A stretch of DNA of 64,000 nt. Source: Rhizobium lentis. GTDB lineage: Bacteria; Pseudomonadota; Alphaproteobacteria; Rhizobiales; Rhizobiaceae. Numbering within the stretch: position 1 is the first letter of the stretch; each line of letters begins with the position of its first letter. The translations under genes and the position numbers were made by a program. The notes beneath the pieces are model-generated. The model worked only from the letters and a program-made list of their open reading frames with translations, was not told where the DNA came from and made no database searches. This document shows positions 27,930 to 36,182 of this stretch, piece by piece. The stretch is from contig NZ_JACHBD010000013.1 of NCBI RefSeq assembly GCF_014200175.1, positions 62,001 through 126,000 on the forward strand. Direction: 5' to 3'.

Positions 27930-28406
27930 ATGAGTGGAGAAGTACTTTCCGGCCGCGCCTTCACGCCGCCCTTCGATGGCGTATCGACGGGCAATGTCCT
28001 GAAGACCTCGGAGATCGTGGCGGAGCGGATCGGGCTGCAGCCGGCGGATTTCGCTGGCATTCGGCCAACCGAACTCACCTCCATTCCCAATACCCAGGGC
28101 CGCAAGATCGCGCCTGAGTCCGACGCCGTCCTGCCCTCCTATTCACCGGAAGGCAATACCACGCCCTCCAGCATTCTCGACCGGCTGTCGGCTTTCTTCA
28201 TGCCGGTGGCCGGAAACGGCCAGCCGGAGACGCCGCTGGTGCGATTTGCCGCGGACAAGGATCAGAGCAGCCCGAAGATCGAAGACATCACGACATCAAT
28301 CGACCGGCTGGAGAAATCACAGCAATTCGCAACCGGCACGACGCTGCTGTCGTCGCTCACCCAGTCGGTGATGTCGTCATCCAAACGGCTGACGCAGGGC
28401 CAGTGA
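27930..28406 (+). CDS. nolB: NolB, inner-rod-type (SctI) protein of the T3SS
   Basis: A 158-residue protein directly upstream of rhcJ, the fixed place of nolB in rhizobial type III loci. The C-terminal half (DITTSIDRLEKSQQFATGTT followed by LLSSLTQSVMSSSKRL) is an amphipathic helix pair typical of inner-rod proteins. The N-terminal half is Pro/Ser-rich. Its stop overlaps a GTG start of rhcJ. The identity rests mainly on position and shape. Confidence 0.7.
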   Translation: MSGEVLSGRAFTPPFDGVSTGNVLKTSEIVAERIGLQPADFAGIRPTELTSIPNTQGRKIAPESDAVLPSYSPEGNTTPSSILDRLSAFFMPVAGNGQPETPLVRFAADKDQSSPKIEDITTSIDRLEKSQQFATGTTLLSSLTQSVMSSSKRLTQGQ

Positions 28407-29227
28407 ACATCATGATCACATCGGCCCTTTCGAGATCATCGATCTCTTCGCCCGCGCGCAAAGTCCTTCCGAAGGCCGCAATGCTTGCCCTCTGCCTGTT
28501 CCTCGCCGCCTGCAGCCAGGACGTGCTCACGGGGCTCGATCAGCGCGATGCGCTGGATGCCCAGGTGCTGCTCGAACGCGCCGGCATTTCCGTCACCATG
28601 AAGAGCGAAAAGGGCGGGACCTATGCGATCACCGCTGAATCAACCGATCATGCCCGGGCGATCGAGCTGCTGGCGGGCGCCGGTCTGCCGCGTCAGTCGT
28701 TTGGAAATGTCGCCGAACTCTTTGCCGGCAACGGCTTCCTCGTGACACCTTACGAACAGAAAGCCCGGATGAGCTACGCCATCGAGCAGCAGCTTGCCGA
28801 AACGCTTTCCGGGCTCGACGGCGTGGCGACGGCGCGCGTCCATGTGGTGCTGCCGGAGGAGAACGGCCGCGGGCTCATCAAGGAGAAGGCGAGGGCAGCG
28901 GCCGTGCTGCAATATCGCCCCGGCGCCAATCTCAACGAGATCGACATGAAGAGCCGGTCCGTTCTGGTCAACAGCATCCGTGATCTCTCTTACGAAGATG
29001 TCTCGGTGGTGGTCAGCCCCTGGTCGGAGGTCGGCGCGCCGGCGGCGGTAGCGGCGGCACCGGCCCCGGCGGCAACCGTGACGCCGGCGCCCGCTACAGC
29101 GCCATCCTCGATGGTGCAAAGCGCTCTCTCGGCTTTCAAAGGCCCCAATCTTGCCGTGATCGGCGCCATCATCCTCGCCATCGGGGCATGCCTGCTGCTG
29201 CTGTTTCCGCAGCGGAAGGAGCGCTGA
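28403..29227 (+). CDS. rhcJ: RhcJ/SctJ, inner-membrane ring lipoprotein of the T3SS
   Basis: A 274-residue lipoprotein of the YscJ/PrgK family, which forms the inner-membrane ring of the needle complex. It has a lipobox LAAC near residue 37, the two globular ring domains (LLERAGISVTMKSEKGGTYA; SGLDGVATARVHVVLPEENG; SRSVLVNSIRDLSYEDVSVV), an Ala/Pro-rich linker and a C-terminal membrane segment (LAVIGAIILAIGACLLLL). Translation probably starts at GTG 28403, overlapping the nolB stop, or at ATG 28412. Confidence 0.92.
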   Translation: MNIMITSALSRSSISSPARKVLPKAAMLALCLFLAACSQDVLTGLDQRDALDAQVLLERAGISVTMKSEKGGTYAITAESTDHARAIELLAGAGLPRQSFGNVAELFAGNGFLVTPYEQKARMSYAIEQQLAETLSGLDGVATARVHVVLPEENGRGLIKEKARAAAVLQYRPGANLNEIDMKSRSVLVNSIRDLSYEDVSVVVSPWSEVGAPAAVAAAPAPAATVTPAPATAPSSMVQSALSAFKGPNLAVIGAIILAIGACLLLLFPQRKER

Positions 29228-29229
29228 GC

Positions 29230-29859
29230 ATGCGCACGCCGCGTGCGGACGGCGAGGCGATCTCGAATGCGGCGAGGATCCGCAAGGCAGCGCTGCTTTC
29301 CGCGGATATGCTGACGGCCGCCCGATGGGATGGGATCGCGCCGCTCCTTGCCGACGGATCCACCCTGTCGCCGCGGCTGCATCGGCGGCTTTTCACTGAG
29401 ATAGCGGAAGCCCATGGCGATCCCGCCACGTTTGCCGACGGCGCCCGCCGCCTGACTTCCATGGCCACGGACGGACGCGCAACGGCCGCGCTCCGGGCGG
29501 GCCTCGCCTATCATCTCGCAGCCTTCTGCCCCGCGGTCGATCGCCCGACCCTTACGAGGCTCAGGGCCGCCTACGGCGAGGAAGCGGTCGCATTCGCTCT
29601 CGGCCACATCAATCTTTCCGCGGCAACGCCGCCGCTCGATCTGTTGAGCGAGCAGGCAAGGCAGGTCGTCGAGGCCGATGGCTGGTCGATGCTGGCACTT
29701 CTGGCAGACGAATACCGGATCTCCGCGGCTTGGCGGTCGGCGGGCTGGCGCGACATGGCTGAAAACGGCTCGGCTTCCCTCTTAAAGGGCCCGGCGCTCG
29801 CCCTGGCGGCGGCAGCCGTCGACGAGGTCGCCGCCTTAAAGGAAGGCGCCGGACGATGA
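29230..29859 (+). CDS. nolU: NolU-like (SctK) T3SS accessory protein
   Basis: A 209-residue helical protein with no membrane segment, between rhcJ and nolV. It starts at ATG 29230, two bases after the rhcJ stop. In other systems SctK links the cytoplasmic sorting platform to the inner ring. Sequence conservation is low in this family, so the call is from order and size. The stop overlaps the nolV start (ATGA). Confidence 0.7.
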   Translation: MRTPRADGEAISNAARIRKAALLSADMLTAARWDGIAPLLADGSTLSPRLHRRLFTEIAEAHGDPATFADGARRLTSMATDGRATAALRAGLAYHLAAFCPAVDRPTLTRLRAAYGEEAVAFALGHINLSAATPPLDLLSEQARQVVEADGWSMLALLADEYRISAAWRSAGWRDMAENGSASLLKGPALALAAAAVDEVAALKEGAGR

Positions 29860-30419
29860 GCTCGGGATTTGCACGCCACGACCGCATCATTCCGGCGGAG
29901 AGTTTCGGCCAGATCACAGAGGCGGCGCAAATTCTGGAGGCTGCCCAACGGGACGCCGCCCAATCTCAGGCCACACTTGCAGCCGCCAGCGAGCAAGCCG
30001 CCCAAAACGGCTATCGCGACGGGTTCGAACAGGGCGTTCGCGATGCCGCCGCACGGCTTGCCGCCTCGCTCGGAAAAGCCGAACGGGAAATTGCCAATCT
30101 CGACAGCTGGGTCGAGGCGGTGGTTCTGAAATCGGTCGGACTGATCCTCGGATCGATGGAGGCCGACGAACGCACGAGGCGATTGGTCCGCCACGCCATA
30201 TCCCAGACCGCTGAGGCGCAGGAGATCGTCCTGCATGTCGCCCCCGACAATGCCGCCATGATCGCCCGGGCAATTGCGGACATCGATCATCGCATCACCA
30301 TCGAAACGGATCCGCTGATGTCTGCCGGCGAGATTATTCTGGAGACGTCGGCGGGACGAAGCCAGATCGGCTTGAAAGACCAGCTCGCCACCGTGACCGA
30401 GGCCCTCGTCCATGGTTGA
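29856..30419 (+). CDS. nolV: NolV/SctL, T3SS ATPase stator protein
   Basis: A 187-residue protein of the YscL/FliH type. Residues 25-60 are a Gln/Ala-rich coiled coil (ILEAAQRDAAQSQATLAAAS), followed by GYRDGFEQG and a C-terminal ATPase-binding domain (VLHVAPDNAAMIARAIADID). It would tether and restrain the RhcN ATPase. It overlaps both neighbours (ATGA with nolU, 8 bases with rhcN), so these genes are tightly co-translated. Confidence 0.82.
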   Translation: MSSGFARHDRIIPAESFGQITEAAQILEAAQRDAAQSQATLAAASEQAAQNGYRDGFEQGVRDAAARLAASLGKAEREIANLDSWVEAVVLKSVGLILGSMEADERTRRLVRHAISQTAEAQEIVLHVAPDNAAMIARAIADIDHRITIETDPLMSAGEIILETSAGRSQIGLKDQLATVTEALVHG

Positions 30420-31731
30420 CGCGTTGCTTCGGATGGAGCGGACACTCGAACAAACGGACGTGCGGCGGCAGAGCGGCCGCGTAAAGAGTGTGTCGGGCCT
30501 GCTGGTGCGGGCGCTCATCCCCTCGGTCAGGATCGGCGAGCTTTGTGAACTGCATGAGCCGGGCAGGGGTCGCATCGGCCTTGCCGATGTCGTCGGCATC
30601 GACGGCGAGACGGCGCTTCTCTCGCTTCACGGCGAAACCCGCGGCATCTCCCAGCGCACGGAAATCATCCCGACCGGCCGGGAACCGACGGTCTCTGTCG
30701 GCAGTTTCCTAATCGGCGCGATCGTCGACGCACACGGTAATGTCCTGCGTCCCTCCGCCAATCCCGGCGGCGAGGACGCGCGCTTCCTGCAGCCGCTCTA
30801 TGGCCAGCCGGTCGATCCTCTGTCGCGCCGCCCCATCCGCCAGCCGTTTACCTCGGGAATTGCTGCCCTGGACGGATTGCTGACCTGCGGCCAGGGCCAA
30901 CGCATCGGTATTTTCGGCGCGCCCGGCGCCGGCAAGTCGACGCTGGTGTCCCAGATCGTCGCCAACAGCAAGGCCGATGTGATCGTCTGCGCCCTGGTGG
31001 GCGAACGCGGACGCGAGGTCGGCGAATTCGTTGCCGGCAACATGCCGGAAGGCGTTCCGTCGAATGTGGCGCTGGTTGTCGCCACATCCGATCGCCCGGC
31101 GCTGGAGCGGTTCAAGGCGGTGATGACAGCAACGGCGATCGCCGAATATTTTCGCGAGCAGGGAAAACATGTGCTGCTCGTCATCGACAGCGTCACCCGC
31201 ATGGCCCGCGCCTTGCGCGAAGTCGGACTTGCTGCCGGCGAACCGCCGGTGCGGCGCGGCTTTCCGCCTTCCGTATTCGCCGTCTTGCCGCAGATCTTCG
31301 AGCGCGCCGGCAACAGCGCAAACGGCACGATGACGGCTTTCTATACGGTCCTCGTCGAAGGCGAAGAGCAGGACGATCCGATTGCCGAAGAAACCAGGTC
31401 GCTGCTGGACGGCCATATCGTGCTCTCCGACAAGATTGCCAGGGCGGGCAATTTTCCGGCGATCGATGTTCTGGCCAGCCGAAGCCGGACGATGAGCGCG
31501 GTGGTGAGCGAGAGCCATCGCCAGGCAGCCGACAAGCTGCGCGCCCTGCTTGCCCTCTATGACGAAGTGGAACTGCTTATCCGCGTCGGCGAATATCGCC
31601 AGGGGCGCGATGCCGCTGTCGACGAGGCCGTCGCCAAACACGGCCTCATCCAGCGCTTCCTGTTTGACGGCCAGGGCAAGCCGCAGCCGTTCGGCGCGAT
31701 CGTCGAAGCCCTCGATGAGCTTGTCCGATGA
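30412..31731 (+). CDS. rhcN: RhcN/SctN, T3SS ATPase
   Basis: A 439-residue F1-beta-like ATPase that unfolds substrates and strips chaperones at the base of the secretion machine. Walker A is FGAPGAGKST (about residues 168-177), the Walker B region is HVLLVIDSVTRMARALREVG, and the family motif GERGREVGEFV is present. The length is normal (430-450). It is fused into the operon by overlaps at both ends. Confidence 0.96.
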   Translation: MVDALLRMERTLEQTDVRRQSGRVKSVSGLLVRALIPSVRIGELCELHEPGRGRIGLADVVGIDGETALLSLHGETRGISQRTEIIPTGREPTVSVGSFLIGAIVDAHGNVLRPSANPGGEDARFLQPLYGQPVDPLSRRPIRQPFTSGIAALDGLLTCGQGQRIGIFGAPGAGKSTLVSQIVANSKADVIVCALVGERGREVGEFVAGNMPEGVPSNVALVVATSDRPALERFKAVMTATAIAEYFREQGKHVLLVIDSVTRMARALREVGLAAGEPPVRRGFPPSVFAVLPQIFERAGNSANGTMTAFYTVLVEGEEQDDPIAEETRSLLDGHIVLSDKIARAGNFPAIDVLASRSRTMSAVVSESHRQAADKLRALLALYDEVELLIRVGEYRQGRDAAVDEAVAKHGLIQRFLFDGQGKPQPFGAIVEALDELVR

Positions 31732-32747
31732 ATGTCGCCGCGCCCGCATGGCCCCACGCATCGATGGCCGGGAACTTCTTTTCCCGTTCCGGCACGATGA
31801 TGCGCGCCGCCTGGCAAATTCCGGTCCGGGAGCAGACGCTTTCCGTTCGCCCGCTGGCCCCCGATATCGCAGCCGCGCGGACCACCGATCCGGTCGGCAT
31901 TCTCTGCCACGTCGGTAAACGTGAGCAGATGCTGATTGCGTCGGCCGGCGCATTGCGGCTGCTGGCCGAAAGACTGGAACCGCTGCTCCTATGGGAAAAA
32001 CTGTCGCCGTCTGAAAAGGCGGCCGTGGTCGAACACCTGTTCGCCGAGGCTTTCGAGGCAATCGAGAATAGGATCGGCATGAGCCTGTCGCTGCTGCAGA
32101 TCGACGCCGAGACGCAGCCGGATGTCAGCTGCAATTTCGGCTTCGACATCGGCTGGAACGGCATGAGCCTGCCCTTGAGCGGCCGCTTCGATGAAACCGC
32201 CCTTGCCGGCCTGGTCGGCTGGGCAAGCCGCCTGCCGCGCCGCACGCTCAATGTCCTGACGACGGCGGTCAGCATCCGGCGCGGTTATGCCGTGCTGTCG
32301 GTCAGTGAAATCAAATCCCTGCGGTTGGGGGACGGCATCGTCATCGATGGCGGGGCACCGGAGACCGTGGTCGCGATCACGGGTGAACGTTACCTTGCAA
32401 CCTGCATGCGATCGGACAAAGGCGCGGTCCTCACCGAACCACTCCTGTCGACGCCAACCGGACCAATGAGGCATTTCATGACAAATGAAACCGTCGATCA
32501 GGAATTGCAGGGCGAGCCGCGTCCGTCGCCTGTCGACAGCATCCCGATCAAGCTGGTCTTCGATGCAGGACGGCTGGAGTTGCCGCTGCGCACACTCGAA
32601 ATGATCGGCGAGGGTTATGTGTTCAACCTCGACAGGCCATTGTCGGACGCCGTCGATATCATCGCCCAAGGCCGCGTTATCGGACGGGGCGAAATCATCT
32701 CCGTGGATGGATTGAGCGCCGTTCGCGTCACGGCGCTGCACGACTGA
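31728..32747 (+). CDS. rhcQ: RhcQ/SctQ, T3SS cytoplasmic ring protein
   Basis: A 339-residue protein of the YscQ/FliN/FliM group. The C-terminal 80 residues form a SPOA domain (IPIKLVFDAGRLELPLRTLE, LDRPLSDAVDIIAQGRVIGR, GEIISVDGLSAVRVT), and an earlier SPOA-like part lies around 195-260 (VLSVSEIKSLRLGDGIVIDG). It would build the sorting platform under the inner ring. The small SctO (Y4yJ) gene usually found between rhcN and rhcQ is absent here; a candidate is at 40179. Confidence 0.9.
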   Translation: MNVAAPAWPHASMAGNFFSRSGTMMRAAWQIPVREQTLSVRPLAPDIAAARTTDPVGILCHVGKREQMLIASAGALRLLAERLEPLLLWEKLSPSEKAAVVEHLFAEAFEAIENRIGMSLSLLQIDAETQPDVSCNFGFDIGWNGMSLPLSGRFDETALAGLVGWASRLPRRTLNVLTTAVSIRRGYAVLSVSEIKSLRLGDGIVIDGGAPETVVAITGERYLATCMRSDKGAVLTEPLLSTPTGPMRHFMTNETVDQELQGEPRPSPVDSIPIKLVFDAGRLELPLRTLEMIGEGYVFNLDRPLSDAVDIIAQGRVIGRGEIISVDGLSAVRVTALHD

Positions 32748-33400
32748 TGGAACAGAGCTTTCCTCTTGCCCAGAGCCTCGTGGCGATGGCGGCGATCTCG
32801 ATGCTGCCGGTTATTGCCGTGATCGCGACCTCCTTCACCAAGATTTCGGTCGTCCTGCTGATCGTGCGTAATGCGATCGGCATCCAACAGACGCCGCCGA
32901 ATCTCCTGGTCTTTGCGATTGCCATCGTGCTCTCGGCCTTCGTGATGAACCCGGTGCTGCAAAACAGCTGGCAATTGCTGCTCGCCCATAGCGGCGATTT
33001 CGGCACGGTCAGTGGCATGGTGGACGGCATGATCAAGGTGGCGGCACCGCTGAAGGATTTCATGCTGAAATTTTCCGACGCCGAGGTGCGCGAATTTTTC
33101 GTGCAGGCGTCGCAGAAGATCTGGGCAAACGCGCCGGCAACCCCCATTGCCTCCGATGACATCACCGTGCTGACGCCGAGCTTCCTCGTTTCGGAACTGA
33201 CGCGGGCCTTCGAAATCGGATTTCTGATCTATCTGCCCTTTCTGATGATCGACTTTGCCGTTTCCGCCATTCTGGTGGCGCTCGGCATGCAGATGATGTC
33301 CCCGACCGTGGTGTCGACACCGCTGAAGCTGCTGCTGTTCGTCTCGATCGATGGCTGGCGGCGATTGCTGGAAGGTCTGGTGCTGTCCTATGCGCAGTGA
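32747..33400 (+). CDS. rhcR: RhcR/SctR, T3SS export gate protein
   Basis: A 217-residue membrane protein of the FliP/SctR family, with the signature TSFTKISVVLLIVRNAIGIQQ-type N-terminal helix, four membrane helices and LTPSFLVSELTRAFEIGFLI, LPFLMIDFAVSAILVALGMQ MMSP. It forms the core of the export gate with SctS and SctT. It begins at ATG 32747, whose first base is the last base of the rhcQ stop. Confidence 0.96.
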   Translation: MEQSFPLAQSLVAMAAISMLPVIAVIATSFTKISVVLLIVRNAIGIQQTPPNLLVFAIAIVLSAFVMNPVLQNSWQLLLAHSGDFGTVSGMVDGMIKVAAPLKDFMLKFSDAEVREFFVQASQKIWANAPATPIASDDITVLTPSFLVSELTRAFEIGFLIYLPFLMIDFAVSAILVALGMQMMSPTVVSTPLKLLLFVSIDGWRRLLEGLVLSYAQ

Positions 33401-33459
33401 GCATCGCCCCTTCCCGAAAACCCCGGTTCGCGTGCCTGCCACGCGAAAGGCTTGCCGTC

Positions 33460-33729
33460 ATGGGTGAAGACAAGGTCGCAGCCGAAATCGGCATGTCCGT
33501 CATGGCGACCTTCGCCTTGGCCGGCCCCATTCTGGGCCTGGCCGCGCTTCTCGGGCTGATCATCGCCATTTTCCAGGCGGCGACGCAGATCCAGGAGCAG
33601 ACCATCGCGCAGATCGTCAAGATTTTCGTGATCTCCATCACCCTGCTGCTGTTCGGCCGGGTGCTGGCAACGCCGCTGATCGAACATTCCGTTCATATCC
33701 TCAACGACTTCCCGACCATGGTTCAGTGA
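33460..33729 (+). CDS. rhcS: RhcS/SctS, T3SS export gate protein
   Basis: An 89-residue protein with two membrane helices (GPILGLAALLGLIIAIFQAA, IAQIVKIFVISITLLLFG), and TQIQEQTI, the FliQ/SctS family motif. ATG 33460 is chosen because it gives the family length and has GAAAGG upstream. A GTG overlapping the rhcR stop would add an unusual 21-residue basic extension. Confidence 0.93.
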   Translation: MGEDKVAAEIGMSVMATFALAGPILGLAALLGLIIAIFQAATQIQEQTIAQIVKIFVISITLLLFGRVLATPLIEHSVHILNDFPTMVQ

Positions 33730-33739
33730 GGCGAGGCGG

Positions 33740-34549
33740 ATGGGGCCGGATCATCTTCCGCTCGTCGGCATCGAGGTCGCGGCACCGGCCGCAGCCATGC
33801 TCGGCGCCGCGCGTGCGCTCGGGATCCTGCTGATCTTCCCGCTCTTCTCGCTGTTCAGCATCGTCGGCATTCTGCGTTTCGGCCTGGCAATCGGCCTTTC
33901 GGCGCCCTCCGTCGCCTTCGCCTATTCGGTGCTGGCTCTCGGAGATACGTCCTGGTTCGATCTGGCCACCCTTTCGATGAAGGAGCTTTGCTTCGGGGCG
34001 CTGATCGGCATGGGGCTCGGCATTCCCTTCTGGGCGGCCCAGGCGGCGGGCGATATGACCGATGTCTATCGCGGCGCCAATGCCGCCAATCTCTTCGACC
34101 AGATCAACGCGCTGGAAACCGCGCCGCTCGGCTCGCTGATGATGTCGATCGCCCTGGTGATTTTCGTCAGTGCCGGCGGCATCATCGATCTGGTCACGAT
34201 CTTCTATAAGTCCTTCGAGCTCTGGCCGCTCTTCAAGCTCATGCCCACTATCCCCGACGATCCGCTCGACATGATATCAGGTGTTTTCGGCCGGCTGTTC
34301 AAAGCGGCCGGGTTACTCGCCGCCCCGTTCATGATCGTCACCTGCGCGCTTGAATTATCGCTGGCCTTCGTCGGCCGCTCGTCCAAACAATTCCCGCTGA
34401 ACGACAGCCTGCCGGCCATCAAGAACTTCGCGGTCATGGTCATCCTCGTGATCTACACGGCCTTCATCTCCAGCTATTTCCACGATCTCTGGATCGATGG
34501 ATTCAACGAGGTCAAAGCCATGCTGGAGGTGACCGATGGCCAAAAATGA
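33740..34549 (+). CDS. rhcT: RhcT/SctT, T3SS export gate protein
   Basis: A 269-residue FliR/SctT-family membrane protein with six to seven hydrophobic helices and the conserved MKELCFGALIGMGLGIPFWA, AAGDMTDVYRGANAANLF segments. It completes the export gate with RhcR and RhcS. It starts at ATG 33740, ten bases after rhcS, and overlaps rhcU by 14 bases. Confidence 0.94.
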   Translation: MGPDHLPLVGIEVAAPAAAMLGAARALGILLIFPLFSLFSIVGILRFGLAIGLSAPSVAFAYSVLALGDTSWFDLATLSMKELCFGALIGMGLGIPFWAAQAAGDMTDVYRGANAANLFDQINALETAPLGSLMMSIALVIFVSAGGIIDLVTIFYKSFELWPLFKLMPTIPDDPLDMISGVFGRLFKAAGLLAAPFMIVTCALELSLAFVGRSSKQFPLNDSLPAIKNFAVMVILVIYTAFISSYFHDLWIDGFNEVKAMLEVTDGQK

Positions 34550-35333
34550 CGATACCGAGGAAAAAACCCTGCCGCCGAGCCGGGTGAAGCTCGATCGTCT
34601 TCGGCGCGAGGGCCAGGTTCCCCGCTCGAAGGAAATCCCGGTTGCGATTTCCGTCCTTGCCATCGCCGTCTACGTCACCTGGGGCTTGCCTGATATCCTC
34701 GAGGATTTCACCCGCAGTTTCGATGCCGGCCTGCAGTCCGCCGCGCGGGCCGACCTCTCCGACGCCGTCACTGTCGGCTTGAGCGAAACCGGCGTGGCGC
34801 TGCTCGATCTCATCTGGCTGCCGCTTGCCATAGGTCTTGCCGCAACCATCCTGGTCGCGATCCTCGACGGGCAGGGGTTTCCCGTATCGTTCAAACATAT
34901 GAGCTTCGATTTTAACCGGCTCAATCCGTTCGAGGGCATCAAGAGGCTTTTTTCGCTCGCGAGCATCGCTGAGTTCGTCAAGGGGCTCGTCAAGTTTGTC
35001 CTGCTCGCGGCGGCCGGCGGCGGTGCGATCCTCTATTTTCTCAACAGCATCTTCTGGTCGCCTCTTTGCAGAGAAGCATGCACGCTCTCCGCGGCAGCCC
35101 ATCTCCTCGGCTCGATCCTCGTCATTGCCGCCGGCATCATGGTAGCGGCGGCGTTTTTGGATATTCGCATTTCGCGCGCGCTGTTCAGGCACGAACACCG
35201 GATGACCAGGACGGAGGCGCGGCGCGAATACAAGGATACTCAGGGGGACCCGAAGCTGAAATCGGCGCGCCAGCAGATCGGCGCGGAAATGCGTAGCAGC
35301 TCGCCGCGCAGGCAAGGGCCTGCCCGGCAATGA
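34536..35333 (+). CDS. rhcU: RhcU/SctU, T3SS switch protein lacking the NPTH autocleavage domain
   Basis: A 265-residue FlhB/SctU homologue. The N-terminal basic part (KTLPPSRVKLDRLRREGQVP RSKEIP) and four membrane helices are normal, and the linker ends LFRHEHRMTRTEARREYKDT QGDPKLKSARQQIGAEMR. SctU proteins are normally about 345-355 residues and continue into the cytoplasmic domain with the autocleaving NPTH loop. Here the frame stops after RRQGPARQ, about where that domain should begin. A terminator hairpin follows at once, so the missing part is not just out of frame nearby. The protein could still shape the gate but could not perform the usual substrate switch. Confidence 0.88.
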   Translation: MAKNDDTEEKTLPPSRVKLDRLRREGQVPRSKEIPVAISVLAIAVYVTWGLPDILEDFTRSFDAGLQSAARADLSDAVTVGLSETGVALLDLIWLPLAIGLAATILVAILDGQGFPVSFKHMSFDFNRLNPFEGIKRLFSLASIAEFVKGLVKFVLLAAAGGGAILYFLNSIFWSPLCREACTLSAAAHLLGSILVIAAGIMVAAAFLDIRISRALFRHEHRMTRTEARREYKDTQGDPKLKSARQQIGAEMRSSSPRRQGPARQ

Positions 35334-35335
35334 AA

Positions 35336-35360
35336 AAGCGGGAGCCTAAGGCGCCCGCTT
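35336..35360. terminator. Hairpin terminator at the end of the plus-strand T3SS operon
   Basis: AAGCGGG (35336-35342) pairs with CCCGCTT (35354-35360), with an inner GCC/GGC pairing. It starts two bases after the rhcU stop and lies between convergent operons, so it may serve both strands. Confidence 0.65.
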
Positions 35361-35393
35361 GATCTCAATTTGCGGTTCCAGTCGTCGGGCGTC

Positions 35394-36153
35394 TCAAACG
35401 CCCGATTGATTGTCACCCACACGCGTACAATTCTTCACATCGTCCAGCGTGATCTCGGACAGGAACGTCGCGCCGGCAAGCGAGCTGTCGGTGCGGAAGA
35501 CGTTACTGCCGTTGGAGAACGCCCCGCCATCGATGGTGACGTCGCCGGCGCTTTTTACCGTCAGCGCATCCTCGCCGACATTCTGCCAATTGACGTTTTC
35601 GAGCGTCGGGCCGCCATAGACGTGAATGCCGTCGGGGCCATTCTCGCCGAGATTGACATTCTTGAGCGTCGCGCCGTTCTTGAAAATGAACAGCGGCGAT
35701 TGGGTTTCGGACTGGCCGCCATCGCCGAGCTTGGACGAGGCCGTATAGGTCGCCCCCTTGCCGTCGAACACGCCTCCATCCACGACGATCGGCTCATTGA
35801 CCACGATGACGCTGCCCTCTTTCGAGAGGTCGGGCATTTCCGTCGTGGTCTGCAAAGTCGTGGCCTGTTTCTCGTCGGAGTCTGACTGCCAGTTGATGTG
35901 CTTGCGCAGCACATCCTTGGGGTCGGACTCAGTGCCGTTTTCCGACGTTTCCCGCGAATTCCGGCACATAGGAAGTCAGCATCGGCGGGTTGCCGGAGAA
36001 ATCTTCGAAGGGCGAAACCTTGCGGGTTCGGATGGCGGTGAAATCCGTGTCGGCCCTATTGCTGCCGCCAAGGCAACCGGACTCAAGGTCGAAACGGGAC
36101 GTTCTGTCGAAGTCTATGGGCCTTTGTCCATCTACGCCACACATTGCATTCAC
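35394..36153 (-). pseudogene. Pectate lyase (PL3-like), frameshifted and internally deleted
   Basis: The minus-strand frame opens at 36153 (MNAMCGVDGQRPIDFDRTSR...) and is shifted near 35940 into NGTESDPKDVLRKHINW, then EGSVIVVNEPIVVDGGVFDG KGATYTASSKLGDG, LFIFKNGATLKNVNLGENGP DGIHVYGGPTLENVNW, VGEDALTVKSAGDVTIDGGA. This is the right-handed beta-helix of class III (PL3) pectate lyases, like HrpW-type type III-secreted enzymes. After GGAFS it jumps to NVFRTDSSLAG, which in family members lies some 50 residues further on. It is therefore likely inactive. It follows rhcV in the same direction, suggesting it was a cell-wall-acting substrate of this secretion system. Confidence 0.75.
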
Positions 36154-36182
36154 CCCAGTTGGTCTCGTCTACTTCACCTGCT

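Noticed and set aside
30709..32061. 450-codon minus-strand frame opposite rhcN and rhcQ
   Set aside because: The plus strand encodes clearly conserved T3SS proteins; the minus frame has no motif and only reflects high GC.
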